64,000 nucleotides of DNA, taken from positions 1-64,000 of the forward strand of contig NZ_JONT01000009.1 of assembly GCF_000711975.1 (NCBI RefSeq), read 5' to 3'. The position numbers and the translations under genes are program-made. Shown here piece after piece: positions 52,284 through 62,287 of this stretch; positions within the stretch are counted from its first letter, which is position 1; each line of letters begins with the position of its first letter. A model generated the notes under the pieces. That model did no database searches. It saw only the letters and a program-made list of their open reading frames with translations, and had not been told where the DNA came from. This DNA is from Desulfofalx alkaliphila DSM 12257 (GTDB lineage Bacteria > Bacillota > Desulfotomaculia > Desulfotomaculales > Desulfohalotomaculaceae).

Positions 52284-52407
52284 TTTAAACATCTTATAAG
52301 TATTATTATTGAGTATCTAACAAACTTTAACAGCATATTTATAATTATATTCCATTTAGCCATTAGCATCATACCACATGTAATTATGAAAGGGGGGAGA
52401 GCTTGTT

Positions 52408-52764
52408 ATGTTATCGGTGGGCGGTGCGATTTTTATATTTTTAGTAGTCGGTATTATTTTTGGCATAGGGGGTATTGTAACTGCTTTTTTAATTCAACCG
52501 CGACGCAAAAACAGTGTTAAAGAAGAGACCTATGAGTGTGGTCCCCCAACCCAGGGTACGGCATGGGTGAGATTTAAGGTGCAATACTTTGTCTATGCCT
52601 TGCTATTTGTTACCTTTGATGTGGCTACCATATATCTCTATCCCTGGGCTGTAAGGTTTAGCGGTGCAGGTATGTTTGAATTTTTAGCCATGGTCTTATT
52701 TTTTGCAATTGTAGTGTTAGGTCTGGCCTATGCCTGGAAGGAGGGAGCGTTGGAATGGAAATAA
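52408..52764 (+). CDS. nuoA: NADH-quinone oxidoreductase subunit A
   Basis: NuoA is a small membrane subunit at the hinge of complex I. The 118-aa protein has three hydrophobic helices and the conserved loop [24 protein letters not shown] split over two parts, followed by [27 protein letters not shown] precedes the ATG. It overlaps nuoB by 10 bases and opens the 11-gene nuo operon. Confidence 0.96.
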   Translation: MLSVGGAIFIFLVVGIIFGIGGIVTAFLIQPRRKNSVKEETYECGPPTQGTAWVRFKVQYFVYALLFVTFDVATIYLYPWAVRFSGAGMFEFLAMVLFFAIVVLGLAYAWKEGALEWK

Positions 52765-53312
52765 AAAAAGCATGCCTTGAAAAACACCCCATTGAAGAGA
52801 TGACCACCGACCCCGTCATTATTGAAGAGGTGAAAAGAACAGTGGCATTAGCACCGCTGGAAAAGGTATTTAACCTAGCCAGGGCCCACTCATTGTGGCC
52901 AATGACCTTTGGTTTGGCCTGCTGTGCCATTGAAATGATGGCTGCCGGTGGGCCGCGATTTGATTTGGCCCGGTTTGGCTATGAGGTATTTCGTCCGTCA
53001 CCCAGACAGGCGGACGTAATGATTGTGGCGGGTACCATTACCCATAAGATGGCTCCCTTTATTAAGAGAATTTATCACCAAATGCCGGAGCCAAAATGGG
53101 TTATAGCCATGGGCAGCTGTGCCATATCCGGCGGCCCCTTTGTAGACTCCTACAGTGTTGTACCGGGTACAGATCAATTGGTTCCCGTTGACGTATATGT
53201 TCCTGGATGCCCTCCCCGCCCGGATGCGCTGATACAGGGCATGATTTTACTTAAACATAAGGTGATGAATCCGAAGGTGGTGGATGAGCAGCCATGGAAA
53301 GCAATCAAATAA
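52755..53312 (+). CDS. nuoB: NADH-quinone oxidoreductase subunit B
   Basis: NuoB holds the N2 4Fe-4S cluster next to the quinone site. The 185-aa protein has the paired cysteines in [10 protein letters not shown] and the later cysteines in [10 protein letters not shown] and [10 protein letters not shown]. The ATG has GGAGCG upstream within nuoA. It overlaps nuoC by 19 bases. Confidence 0.97.
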   Translation: MEIKKACLEKHPIEEMTTDPVIIEEVKRTVALAPLEKVFNLARAHSLWPMTFGLACCAIEMMAAGGPRFDLARFGYEVFRPSPRQADVMIVAGTITHKMAPFIKRIYHQMPEPKWVIAMGSCAISGGPFVDSYSVVPGTDQLVPVDVYVPGCPPRPDALIQGMILLKHKVMNPKVVDEQPWKAIK

Positions 53313-53725
53313 TACAGCAAATTAAAGAGGAGTTTCCAGAGACTGAAATAATTGAAAAAACATTGTTTATACCACTTTCAAAGTTGCTGCCGGTGGCCCG
53401 TAAACTGAGAGAAGAGTATCTTTTTAATTATTTAACAAACCAAACTGCCACCGATTATGGAGAATATTTTGAGCTGGTATATAACATCTGCAGGGTACCG
53501 GCCGGCAATATGTTAATGTTTAAAACAAGGGTGGCCCGCAATAACGCCAGGGTACCTTCGCTATATGAAATCTGGCCCGGTGCAGAATGGCAGGAGCGAG
53601 AAATCTACGACCTACTGGGAATTGAGTTCACCAACCATCCGGATTTGCGTAGAATTCTGATGCCGGATGATTATCAGCATCATCCACTGCGCAAAGATTT
53701 TAAGTGGGTTGGGGGTAGAGACTAA
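53294..53725 (+). CDS. nuoC: NADH-quinone oxidoreductase subunit C
   Basis: NuoC is the 30-kDa type hydrophilic subunit linking NuoB and NuoD. The 143-aa protein is a short form, but keeps [14 protein letters not shown] and the signature [19 protein letters not shown] with [12 protein letters not shown]. It is separate from nuoD rather than fused. The start lies inside nuoB. Confidence 0.95.
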   Translation: MESNQIIQQIKEEFPETEIIEKTLFIPLSKLLPVARKLREEYLFNYLTNQTATDYGEYFELVYNICRVPAGNMLMFKTRVARNNARVPSLYEIWPGAEWQEREIYDLLGIEFTNHPDLRRILMPDDYQHHPLRKDFKWVGGRD

Positions 53726-53756
53726 ACATTATTCTCTGGAATAAGAGGTGTAATAA

Positions 53757-54863
53757 ATGTTGAGAACAGAAGAGTTTGTCTTAAATATGGGTCCTCAACA
53801 CCCTGCTACACACGGTGTATTGCGACTGCTCTTGACCATGGATGGAGAGACAGTGGTTAAGGCTGAACCCATTATCGGTTACCTGCACCGTGGCATTGAG
53901 AAGCTGGCAGAATCTAGAACCTATTCACAATTTATACCGTACACCGACCGGTTGGACTACTTGGCTTCTATGCTGATGAATCTCGGTTACGTACAGGCCA
54001 TAGAAAAAATGATGGGCATAGAGGTGCCGGAAAGGGCGGAATATATTCGTGTAATCACCTCAGAAATGTCCCGGATTTGCAGTCATTGTATAGCGGTTGG
54101 AACCTTTGCCCTGGACTTAGGTGCATTTACCGGCTTTATGTACCCCTTAAGGGAAAGGGAAAGACTGATGGATATGTTGGAAATGATAACCGGCTCCAGA
54201 ATGACCTTTAGCTATATGCGCATTGGTGGCGTGGCAGCTGATTTACCCGAAGAATTTTACCCGGCCATGGAAGAGTTTCTAAAAATATTTCCCGCCTGTG
54301 TGGACGAATATGACGGGCTGATCACCGGCAATGAAATATTTCAGGCCCGTACCAAAAATATTGGTGTTTTGAAACCGGAAACTGCCATCAAATACAGCAT
54401 GAGCGGTCCGGTACTGCGGGGATCCGGTGTAAACTATGATTTGCGCAAGGCCCGTCCCTATGGAATTTATGATCGTTTTGACTTCGATGTGCCAGTGGGT
54501 GAAAAGGGTGACTGTTTTGATCGATTCCGCTGCCGTATGGAGGAGATGCGCCAGTCCCAACGTATAATTGAACAGGCCTTAGAGCAGCTGGCAGAACTGC
54601 CGCCGGGTCCTGTTATTGCTAAAGTTCCCAGGGTGATTAAGCCCCCTAAAGGGGAGGTATATCACGAAATTGAAAGTGCAAAGGGAATCTTGGGTTATTA
54701 TGTGGTCAGTGACGGAACCACCAATCCCTATCGGATTCATGTTCGCCGTCCATCTTTTTTAAACCTCGACTATATTGACCAACTTTGCCGAGGATGGAAA
54801 CTGGCAGACCTTGTTGCTATTTTAGGTAGTTTGGACATTGTGCTGGGAGAAGTGGATTGTTAA
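53757..54863 (+). CDS. nuoD: NADH-quinone oxidoreductase subunit D
   Basis: NuoD (49-kDa type) forms the quinone cavity with NuoB. The 368-aa protein has [15 protein letters not shown] at the N-terminus, [27 protein letters not shown] and the C-terminal [11 protein letters not shown]-like region (here [16 protein letters not shown]). AAGAGGTG precedes the ATG. It sits 31 bases after nuoC. Confidence 0.97.
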   Translation: MLRTEEFVLNMGPQHPATHGVLRLLLTMDGETVVKAEPIIGYLHRGIEKLAESRTYSQFIPYTDRLDYLASMLMNLGYVQAIEKMMGIEVPERAEYIRVITSEMSRICSHCIAVGTFALDLGAFTGFMYPLRERERLMDMLEMITGSRMTFSYMRIGGVAADLPEEFYPAMEEFLKIFPACVDEYDGLITGNEIFQARTKNIGVLKPETAIKYSMSGPVLRGSGVNYDLRKARPYGIYDRFDFDVPVGEKGDCFDRFRCRMEEMRQSQRIIEQALEQLAELPPGPVIAKVPRVIKPPKGEVYHEIESAKGILGYYVVSDGTTNPYRIHVRRPSFLNLDYIDQLCRGWKLADLVAILGSLDIVLGEVDC

Positions 54864-54892
54864 CAAATTTTAGGTTATAGGGGAGAATTGGC

Positions 54893-55942
54893 ATGGAAAA
54901 TTTATTTGTTAATATTGCCGGTTCGTTGCGGATTATGTTTGAACACATGGGATTGTCCCCGCTGTTAAGCGATACTGCCCTAATGGTGGTAAAAATACTA
55001 GCCATACTGTTGTTTATTATAATTAACGCACTGTGGCTGGTTTATATGGAACGTAAGGTTGCGGGCTACATCCAATGTCGTCCTGGGCCGAATCGGGTTG
55101 GTCCCAAGGGCTTGTTACAAACAACCGCTGACATAGGGAAACTAATGAGTAAAGAGGTTGTTATTCCAAAATCAGCGGATAAGGTATTGTTTTTATTAGC
55201 TCCTGCGTTAATATTTACACCCCCGCTGCTGGTATTTATGGTGGTACCCTTTGGGGAAAATATGGCTGCAGTGGACTTGAATATCGGACTGGTATACTTT
55301 TTTGCCCTGGCTTCACTGTCTACGGTGATTTTTTGGATGGCCGGCTGGGCATCAAACAATAAATACTCACTGCTGGGGAGTATGAGGGTTGTTGCCCAAA
55401 TGGTCAGTTACGAATTGCCGTTAATTATATCGATCTTTGGCATAGTGATGATAACCGGCTCCTTGAACATAAGTGAAATTGTACGCTCGCAGGAGAATAT
55501 GTGGTTTATCTTTTTGCAGCCGGTGGCTTTTTTGATATTTTTCATTGCCATGGTGGCAGAGGCCAATAGGGCACCCTTTGATTTGGCAGAGGGTGAGTCA
55601 GAAATTATTGCCGGTCCCTTTACCGAATACGGTGGTATGGCCTTTGCGCTGTTCTTTTTGGCTGAATATACAAGTGTATTGCTTGCCGCTTTTATGACAG
55701 CAACCCTCTTTTTAGGTGGTTGGCTGGCGCCCTTTGGTCTTACCTTTATACCGGGCTGGATTTGGATGCTCATTAAGGTTTACCTGATGATTTATGTAAT
55801 CATGTGGCTCCGTTGGACCTTCCCCCGCATCCGCGTTGACCAGTTAATGAATTTTGGTTGGAAAGTATTGCTTCCTGTTTCGGTGGCCAATGTATTTGTT
55901 ACCGGTATAGGGCTAAAGGTCTTTCAAATGATGGGGTGGTGA
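54893..55942 (+). CDS. nuoH: NADH-quinone oxidoreductase subunit H
   Basis: NuoH is the ND1-type membrane subunit at the entrance of the quinone channel. The 349-aa protein has about eight helices, MERKVAGYIQCRPGPNRVGPKG split over two parts, and the EANRAPFDLAEGESE loop. It is complete. GGGGAGAATT precedes the ATG. nuoI follows directly. Confidence 0.97.
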   Translation: MENLFVNIAGSLRIMFEHMGLSPLLSDTALMVVKILAILLFIIINALWLVYMERKVAGYIQCRPGPNRVGPKGLLQTTADIGKLMSKEVVIPKSADKVLFLLAPALIFTPPLLVFMVVPFGENMAAVDLNIGLVYFFALASLSTVIFWMAGWASNNKYSLLGSMRVVAQMVSYELPLIISIFGIVMITGSLNISEIVRSQENMWFIFLQPVAFLIFFIAMVAEANRAPFDLAEGESEIIAGPFTEYGGMAFALFFLAEYTSVLLAAFMTATLFLGGWLAPFGLTFIPGWIWMLIKVYLMIYVIMWLRWTFPRIRVDQLMNFGWKVLLPVSVANVFVTGIGLKVFQMMGW

Positions 55943-55947
55943 TATAG

Positions 55948-56457
55948 GTGTTTGGATCAGGACTGATAAAAGGTTTATCTATAACTTTAAAGGAGCTCTT
56001 TACAAAAAAAGTAACCGTTCAGTATCCGGATGAGATCTATCCGCTTCCCGAGCGCTTTCACGGACGTTTCAAGTTAGATGTAAACTCCTGCATCAGTTGC
56101 GGCCTCTGTGTACGCTCCTGCCCTAACAAAGCCATAATGTTGGAGTCCGAAACGGTGGCAAAAAAAAGGCGGTTACTAAAATATCAAATAGATCTAAAGT
56201 ATTGTATGTTTTGCGGGTTTTGTGTGGAGGTATGCCCTAAAAAAGCCTTGGGGTATATCAAGGACTTTGAATTATGCCAGTATAAGTGGGAAAAGATACC
56301 ACTGCTACTGGCCAATGAAGAGCCAACGCCCCAGGAAGAGCGGGAGCGCTTGGAAGCAGAGGCTAAAAAAGCAGAGGAAGCTAAAAAAGCTGCCGCTGAG
56401 GCTGCCAAAGCTGAAAAAGAAACAGCTGTTTCCACAGCTCCCGGCAAGGAGGATTGA
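55948..56457 (+). CDS. nuoI: NADH-quinone oxidoreductase subunit I, with charged C-terminal tail
   Basis: NuoI carries two 4Fe-4S clusters (N6a, N6b) that lead electrons to NuoB: CISCGLCVRSCP and CMFCGFCVEVCP are visible near residues 50 and 90. GTG 55948 is the start, 5 bases after nuoH. From about residue 120 it has an unusual Glu/Lys/Ala-rich tail (EEAKKAAAEAAKAEKE type) of roughly 45 residues, probably one long helix, beyond the usual ferredoxin fold. The tail's role is unknown. Confidence 0.95.
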   Translation: MFGSGLIKGLSITLKELFTKKVTVQYPDEIYPLPERFHGRFKLDVNSCISCGLCVRSCPNKAIMLESETVAKKRRLLKYQIDLKYCMFCGFCVEVCPKKALGYIKDFELCQYKWEKIPLLLANEEPTPQEERERLEAEAKKAEEAKKAAAEAAKAEKETAVSTAPGKED

Positions 56458-56459
56458 AG

Positions 56460-56984
56460 ATGGAAGGTATTACCACAGCAATAGCTTTTTGGATGTTAGC
56501 AGCGGTAATTTTGGGTTCAGCCCTAATGGTGGTGGTGGGAAAGCACATAGTACACAGCGTTCTGTGTTTGGTGGTGACTTTCCTGGGCACCGCAGGGGTG
56601 TTCTTGATCTTAGACGCTAAATTTCTGGCAGCCATCCAGGTGCTGGTATATGCAGGCTCCGTTTCAATTATGATTGTATTTGGGGTCATGCTTACCCAGA
56701 GGGGGGATATGAAGGCCAGCAATTTGTTTAATAAGCGCACGCTGATAACTGTACCCATCGCTCTTCTAACCCTTGTGGTGGCAGGTCTGCTTGCCTTCAA
56801 AAGCAGCTCCAAGGTTGCGGTAGCCGGGGGAGCGGTTCCGGCAGATACGGTGGGGGGCATAGGTGCCCTCTTGTTTTCAAACTATCTTATACCCTTTGAG
56901 CTGGCAGGAGTATTGGTGCTGGTGGTGATGATTGGAGCGGTATTCTTGACCAAGGAGGTGAAAGCTAATGCTGACAACGATTAG
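56460..56984 (+). CDS. nuoJ: NADH-quinone oxidoreductase subunit J
   Basis: NuoJ is the ND6-type membrane subunit with five helices. The 174-aa protein has the family segment [17 protein letters not shown]-like region (here [20 protein letters not shown]), which holds the pi-bulge helix. ATG 56460 follows AGGAGGATTGAAG; it starts 2 bases after nuoI and overlaps nuoK by 17 bases. Confidence 0.95.
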   Translation: MEGITTAIAFWMLAAVILGSALMVVVGKHIVHSVLCLVVTFLGTAGVFLILDAKFLAAIQVLVYAGSVSIMIVFGVMLTQRGDMKASNLFNKRTLITVPIALLTLVVAGLLAFKSSSKVAVAGGAVPADTVGGIGALLFSNYLIPFELAGVLVLVVMIGAVFLTKEVKANADND

Positions 56985-57285
56985 CCCCATGCATTTTGTG
57001 GCACTGTCGATGGCCCTATTCTGCATTGGCTTGTTTGGTGTGGTGGTCAAGAGAAATGCCATTGTAGTGTTGATTTGTGTTGAACTTATGTTAAATGCGG
57101 TAATTATAAACTTAGTGGCCTTTAACAAATTTATTACCCCGGAGCTCTTTACCGGACAGTTATTTTCAATTTTTGTTATTACTGTGGCTGCAGCCGAAGT
57201 GGGTGTAGGGTTAGCCATACTGATTGCCATATACCGCAATAGATTATCTGTTAACTTAGACGACTTTAATATTTTGAAATGGTAG
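56968..57285 (+). CDS. nuoK: NADH-quinone oxidoreductase subunit K
   Basis: NuoK is a three-helix proton-channel subunit (ND4L type). The 105-aa protein has the conserved membrane glutamates in [16 protein letters not shown] and in [13 protein letters not shown]. An AAGGAGGTGAAAG SD lies in the end of nuoJ. Confidence 0.96.
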   Translation: MLTTISPMHFVALSMALFCIGLFGVVVKRNAIVVLICVELMLNAVIINLVAFNKFITPELFTGQLFSIFVITVAAAEVGVGLAILIAIYRNRLSVNLDDFNILKW

Positions 57286-57321
57286 CAGTCCAACAGTGTG
57301 AAGGTAGGTGCTGAATAAACT

Positions 57322-59235
57322 ATGGTAGAGTTTGCGATGTATCAAGCCTGGCTGATACCTCTACTGCCGGCCCTGGCATTTCTAATCATCGTTTTTTTAA
57401 CACGGCCCTGGCATAAACTCAGCTCTGCGGTGTCAATAGCCGCTATAACCGGTTCATTTGTGCTTTCGGCACTGGCTGCTTTTGGTGTCTTTACCAATGC
57501 TGATTTTAAAAGTCAGGCACTGGTGTATCAATTGCGCTGGTTTGGTATGGAGGGGCTGTATGTTGACGTGGGTATTTATCTGGACCCCGCCTCGGCCATG
57601 ATGATTTTTATGGTTACCTTGGTAACGGTGTTAATCCAGATCTACTCCACCGGATATATGAAAGGTGATCCCGGTTACCCGGTGTTCTTTTCCTATTTAT
57701 CATTATTTGCAGCATCAATGCTGGGTTTGATTTTGTCCAGCAACCTGCTGCAGATGTTTGTATTCTGGGAATTGGTTGGTCTGTGTTCATATTTGTTAAT
57801 TGGTTTTTATAACCATAAGGTATCCGCCCGGGAGGCGGCGAAAAAGGCCTTCGTTACCTGTCGGGTGGCGGATTTCGGCTTGCTGCTGGGCTTGTTGGCC
57901 ATTCAAATTATTTTCGGAACATTAAATATCCATGACTTATCTCAAATAATTCCTAACTTTGAAAGCTATACCACCATGGGTATGATGACGCTGATTGCTG
58001 TGTTGGTGTTTATCGGGCCTATCGGTAAATCGGGTCAGTTTCCGCTGCACGTGTGGTTGCCCGATGCCATGGAAGGTCCTACACCTGTCTCTGCTTTGAT
58101 TCATGCTGCCACCATGGTTGTGGCCGGTGTCTATCTGGTGGGGCGGACAATGTTCTTGTTTGTGGAAGTACCCTCAGCCATGTATTTGGTGGCTGTGGTG
58201 GGTGGATTTACGGCGCTGTTTGCGGCTACAATTGCCCTTACCCAACGGGAAATTAAGCGCATACTGGCCTATTCCACAGTCAGTCAGTTGGGGTATATGA
58301 TGCTGGCACTGGGCATAGGCAGTTTAACAGCATCCTTTTTTCACCTGTGGACCCACGCTTTCTTTAAGGCGCTGATGTTTTTAGCTGCCGGTTCTGTGTT
58401 GCACGCCTTAAACAAAGCCGATGTGTGGGATATGGGTGGCTTAATTAAGAAAATGCCTATCACCGGCTGGACCTTTGTTGTTGGCGGCTTAGCCATTGCC
58501 GGTATTCCACCTTTTGCAGGCTTTTGGTCTAAGGATGAGATTCTCTTGGAAGCCTTTTTGCAAGGCCATTATGTGCTGTTTTTCATGGCAACTTTAACAG
58601 CCTTTTTGACAGCCTTTTATATGTGGCGAATGATTTTTTTGGTGTTCTTTGGTGAAGAAAAGGCCGGCAACAACCCCCATGAATCTCCCTTATCTATGAC
58701 AGTGCCTTTGGTAATATTGGCAGTGTTTGCTACCTTTGCCGGCATCGTCGGAACTCCCTGGACACACCTGTGGCAAGATTGGATTTTCTACGGACATCCC
58801 CATCAGGTGGAACCGGTAATTTGGATTATGCTCTTGTCCGTTGCGGTGGCAGTGGCAGGTATTGCCCTTGCTTACCGCTTGTATGTGGCAGATAAGGATA
58901 AGGTGTTGGCAGGCAGTTTGGCCCAACGATTTAAACCCATTTATACGCTCTTATATAACAAGTATTATATGGATGAAATGTACCTTTGGTTTAACCATCA
59001 GGTGGTAGATAAGTCTGCCAAGTTGACATATCTCTTTGATATTTATGTTGTGGACGGTATTGTAAACGGCCTGGCTGCAATTACTAAGGGTTTAGGATGC
59101 GGTATTCGCTATTCTCAAACCGGTAGAATGCAGACCTATGCACTGGTTTTCTTCATGGCGGTGCTGGTGATCACTGTGATACTGGCCTTTAATGATACTT
59201 CATCAACTCCCCTGATAATGGGAGGTGTTAAATAA
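57322..59235 (+). CDS. nuoL: NADH-quinone oxidoreductase subunit L
   Basis: NuoL is the distal antiporter-like proton pump with the long lateral helix. The 637-aa protein has WELVGLCSYLLIGF with the key Glu, GKSGQFPLHVWLPDAMEGPTPVSALIHAATMV split over two parts with the channel Lys and His, and LAYSTVSQLGYM. Its C-terminal extension (after about residue 540) fits the lateral helix. It overlaps nuoM by one base. Confidence 0.97.
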   Translation: MVEFAMYQAWLIPLLPALAFLIIVFLTRPWHKLSSAVSIAAITGSFVLSALAAFGVFTNADFKSQALVYQLRWFGMEGLYVDVGIYLDPASAMMIFMVTLVTVLIQIYSTGYMKGDPGYPVFFSYLSLFAASMLGLILSSNLLQMFVFWELVGLCSYLLIGFYNHKVSAREAAKKAFVTCRVADFGLLLGLLAIQIIFGTLNIHDLSQIIPNFESYTTMGMMTLIAVLVFIGPIGKSGQFPLHVWLPDAMEGPTPVSALIHAATMVVAGVYLVGRTMFLFVEVPSAMYLVAVVGGFTALFAATIALTQREIKRILAYSTVSQLGYMMLALGIGSLTASFFHLWTHAFFKALMFLAAGSVLHALNKADVWDMGGLIKKMPITGWTFVVGGLAIAGIPPFAGFWSKDEILLEAFLQGHYVLFFMATLTAFLTAFYMWRMIFLVFFGEEKAGNNPHESPLSMTVPLVILAVFATFAGIVGTPWTHLWQDWIFYGHPHQVEPVIWIMLLSVAVAVAGIALAYRLYVADKDKVLAGSLAQRFKPIYTLLYNKYYMDEMYLWFNHQVVDKSAKLTYLFDIYVVDGIVNGLAAITKGLGCGIRYSQTGRMQTYALVFFMAVLVITVILAFNDTSSTPLIMGGVK

Positions 59236-60755
59236 TGGCTTTTTCATTACTGACTTTGGCACTGCTCACTCCCATTGCCGCCGCCTTGGTGCTGGTGTTT
59301 TTGCCCAAAGATGAAAATCACCTGCACAGGTACGTGGCTGCCGCCGGTACCTTTGTTCCTTTGGCCATCAGCCTGTATGTATTTTTTGCCTATGATAAGG
59401 CCATGGGTGGATTGCAGTTTGTACATCAAATACCTTGGATTCGCGATCTGGGCGTTACCTTTTATATGGGAGTGGACGGCTTATCGCTGCCCATGATGCT
59501 GCTGACTAACCTAATTGGTTTTTGTGCAGTGTTTGCATCTTGGAATATTAATAACCGTACCAAAGAATTTTTTGTGCTGCTGCTGATTTTAATAGCCGGT
59601 GTAATGGGAACTTTTATTGCCCAAGACTTGTTTATTTTCCTCTTGTTCTACGAAATTGTGGTTATACCCATTTACATTATGGTGATAGTCTGGGGTAGCT
59701 CAAAAAGGGTTACCAAAGAATATGCCGGCATGAAACTGACCATATATCTTTTAATTGGTTCTGCCTTTTTATTGGCAGCGGTTATTGCCACCTTAGTGAA
59801 AGCGGTACAAATAACCGGGACTGCGGATATGAGCTTTTACGGGCTGGCACAAATTGATTTTCCTGAGCAGTTCCAGGTATGGATGTTTCTGTTGATGTTG
59901 ATTGGCTTTGGTTCTTTGCTGTCCATGTGGCCCTTCCACAGTTGGTCACCTGACGGTTATGCCGGTGCACCCACTGCTGTTTCAATGATACACGCCGGTG
60001 TTTTGAAGAAAATAGGCGGTTACGGTTTGATTCGGATGGCTGTTTATGTTATGCCGGCAGGGGCTGCCTTTTGGGCTCCCTATATGGCGGTGCTCGGTGT
60101 CATTGGCTGTGCCTACGCCGCCATGGGTGCCTTGTACCAAAGGGATTTAAAATACCTGGTGGGATATTCCTCAGTTAGTCATATGGGTTATGTAATGCTC
60201 GGTGTGGCAGCACTGAGTGTGGTGGGTGTCAACGGGGCTGTGGCCAATATGTTTGCTCACGGGGTGATGGCTGCCCTGTTCTTTGCCATGATTGGGTTTA
60301 TCTATGAAAAAACCAATACCCGCTCGATACCTGAATTGGGTGGTTTGGCCCGTCAAATGCCTAGACTGACTGTAGGCTTTATGCTGGCTGCCATGGCTTC
60401 ATTGGGTCTTCCCGGCTTGATTACCTTTATCCCTGAGTTCACTATTTTTATAGGGGCCTTTGAACGCTTTGGCTTGCTGGCGGTAATAGCCATAGCAGGT
60501 ATTATTATCACTGCCCTGTATGTATTGCGGGCCGGGGCCAACACCTTATTTGGACCACCTAAGGAAAAGTATAAGCATCTTAAGGATATCAGAGGGCCGG
60601 AATTGGTTCCCTTGGTGGTGTTGGGATTTGTATTGGTAATTGGAGGTATATTGCCTTCGCTGCTCTTTGATATGATTAACAGCGGTGTGGAACCTATTTT
60701 GACTCATGTTAACGATCACCTGCCCACTTCCGTTCAAATAGGGGGGGGATATTAA
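59235..60755 (+). CDS. nuoM: NADH-quinone oxidoreductase subunit M
   Basis: NuoM is the second antiporter-like subunit (ND4 type). The 506-aa protein has FYMGVDGLSLPMMLLTN, FLLFYEIVVIPIYIMV with the conserved Glu, SMWPFHSWSPDGYAGAPTAVSM and GYSSVSHMGYVMLG. ATG 59235 overlaps the nuoL stop (ATAATGG), with GGGAGGTG upstream. nuoN starts directly after it. Confidence 0.97.
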   Translation: MAFSLLTLALLTPIAAALVLVFLPKDENHLHRYVAAAGTFVPLAISLYVFFAYDKAMGGLQFVHQIPWIRDLGVTFYMGVDGLSLPMMLLTNLIGFCAVFASWNINNRTKEFFVLLLILIAGVMGTFIAQDLFIFLLFYEIVVIPIYIMVIVWGSSKRVTKEYAGMKLTIYLLIGSAFLLAAVIATLVKAVQITGTADMSFYGLAQIDFPEQFQVWMFLLMLIGFGSLLSMWPFHSWSPDGYAGAPTAVSMIHAGVLKKIGGYGLIRMAVYVMPAGAAFWAPYMAVLGVIGCAYAAMGALYQRDLKYLVGYSSVSHMGYVMLGVAALSVVGVNGAVANMFAHGVMAALFFAMIGFIYEKTNTRSIPELGGLARQMPRLTVGFMLAAMASLGLPGLITFIPEFTIFIGAFERFGLLAVIAIAGIIITALYVLRAGANTLFGPPKEKYKHLKDIRGPELVPLVVLGFVLVIGGILPSLLFDMINSGVEPILTHVNDHLPTSVQIGGGY

Positions 60756-62183
60756 ATGCCGTTTGATTACAGTTTGCTAACAGTGGAAATAATGCTTGCT
60801 GTCCTTGGTGCTGCAGTGTTGATACTGGGATTGCTGACTCCCCCTGGTGCCCAAAAGGGCATAGGACCAATCACAGTGCTGGGTTTAATGGGAACACTGG
60901 CAGTGGCCATTTGTTTATGGAAGCTGGAAGGAACGCTTTTTGGCGGCATGTTTATTGTTGACAAATATGCCGGCTTCTTTAAAATTTTATTTTTATCAGC
61001 AGCTGTATTGGTAACCCTAGGCTGTATCAAATACATTGATAATATGGGCGTGCGCAGTGAATATTACTCTATGCTGGTATTTTCCACCTTGGGTATGACG
61101 GTGATGGCCTCTGCGGGGGATTTTATCACCATGTACATGGGCTTAGAATTAATGACCATTGCCTTTATCATCATGGTTGCAATGCGTAAAGCCAATGCCA
61201 AGGCTGTGGAATCCGGTATGAAGTATGTTATTTTAGCAGGCATATCTTCGGCAACCATGTTGTATGGTCTGTCCTTGGTGTACGGCATGACCGGAACCAT
61301 TATGATTTACGATATTGCTCAAATATTGGTTGCCGGCCAAATGGCACCCATATTATCCCTTGGTTTAGCTATGCTGGTGGCCGGGATGGGCTTTAAGGTG
61401 GCGGTGGTTCCATTTCATATGTGGTCCCCCGATGTATATGAGGGTGCTCCCACCCCTGTCACTGCCTACCTGGCCGTTGCCTCAAAGGCTGCATCCTTTG
61501 CCATTTTAGTAAGGCTGTTTATGGGCGGTTTAATAGGTGTGGCCGGTTCATGGATAATGCTGATTGCCCTTTTGGCTGCATTATCTATGATTATTGGCAA
61601 CCTTTTAGCGATACCCCAAACCAACATCAAACGGATGCTTGCCTACTCAGGTATTGCCCAGGCGGGTTATATTTTAGTCGGCCTGGTGGCAGCCACCGAA
61701 GCCGGAATTAAGGGTGTTATGTTTTACTGTTTCTTATATGTGTTTGCCACCATGGGGGCCTTTATTGTGGTGGCAGCGGTTTACAATAAAATTAAGAGTA
61801 CGGAAATTGCTGACTATGCAGGTCTGGCCCAGCGTGCACCGCTGTTGGCAGCGGTGCTCACTATCAGTATGCTGTCAATGGCCGGCATTCCGCCAATGGC
61901 GGGTTTTGTGGGCAAGTTTTACCTGTTTAAAACTGTGATTGCTGACTTTCTCTGGCTGGCGCTGCTGGGTTTAATCATGTCTATGATATCCGTGTATTAC
62001 TATCTGCGGGTCACTTTGGTGATGTATCGGGATAAGCCTAAAGACAGCAGTCCCATTCAGCTGTCCGGGGGGGTAAGGGTTACTCTCCTTGTTGCTATGA
62101 TTGGCACGCTGATAATTGGCATTTACCCCGGCCCGCTGTCTGAGGCGGTAAATGCTGCGGCCGCCAGTTTCTTCATAAACTAG
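60756..62183 (+). CDS. nuoN: NADH-quinone oxidoreductase subunit N
   Basis: NuoN is the third antiporter-like subunit (ND2 type), next to NuoK. The 475-aa protein has MGLELMTIAFIIMVA, AVVPFHMWSPDVYEGAPTPVTAYLAVASKAA split over two parts with the channel Lys, and MLAYSGIAQAGYILVG. AGGGGGGGA precedes the ATG. It is the last gene of the nuo operon; no strong terminator follows at once. Confidence 0.97.
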   Translation: MPFDYSLLTVEIMLAVLGAAVLILGLLTPPGAQKGIGPITVLGLMGTLAVAICLWKLEGTLFGGMFIVDKYAGFFKILFLSAAVLVTLGCIKYIDNMGVRSEYYSMLVFSTLGMTVMASAGDFITMYMGLELMTIAFIIMVAMRKANAKAVESGMKYVILAGISSATMLYGLSLVYGMTGTIMIYDIAQILVAGQMAPILSLGLAMLVAGMGFKVAVVPFHMWSPDVYEGAPTPVTAYLAVASKAASFAILVRLFMGGLIGVAGSWIMLIALLAALSMIIGNLLAIPQTNIKRMLAYSGIAQAGYILVGLVAATEAGIKGVMFYCFLYVFATMGAFIVVAAVYNKIKSTEIADYAGLAQRAPLLAAVLTISMLSMAGIPPMAGFVGKFYLFKTVIADFLWLALLGLIMSMISVYYYLRVTLVMYRDKPKDSSPIQLSGGVRVTLLVAMIGTLIIGIYPGPLSEAVNAAAASFFIN

Positions 62184-62287
62184 GGAAGGCAGTCCTTAAA
62201 CAATTAAGTTTGTGATGTTAAATGAATTTTTCCTTAATGGCGTGGTAATAATACTTCCTAGATTAGAATAATTTAAGGAGGTATCCC

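Larger units (their letters stand above)
51915..52407 (+). other. Long AT-rich leader region of the nuo operon
   Basis: About 490 bases without a clear gene of normal size. It contains TATAAT hexamers at 52088-52093 and 52278-52283, a 22-codon ORF with a strong SD at 52155-52223, and a near-palindrome at 52231-52246. Such a long AT-rich leader before a respiratory operon suggests several start sites or binding sites for regulators. Confidence 0.6.
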
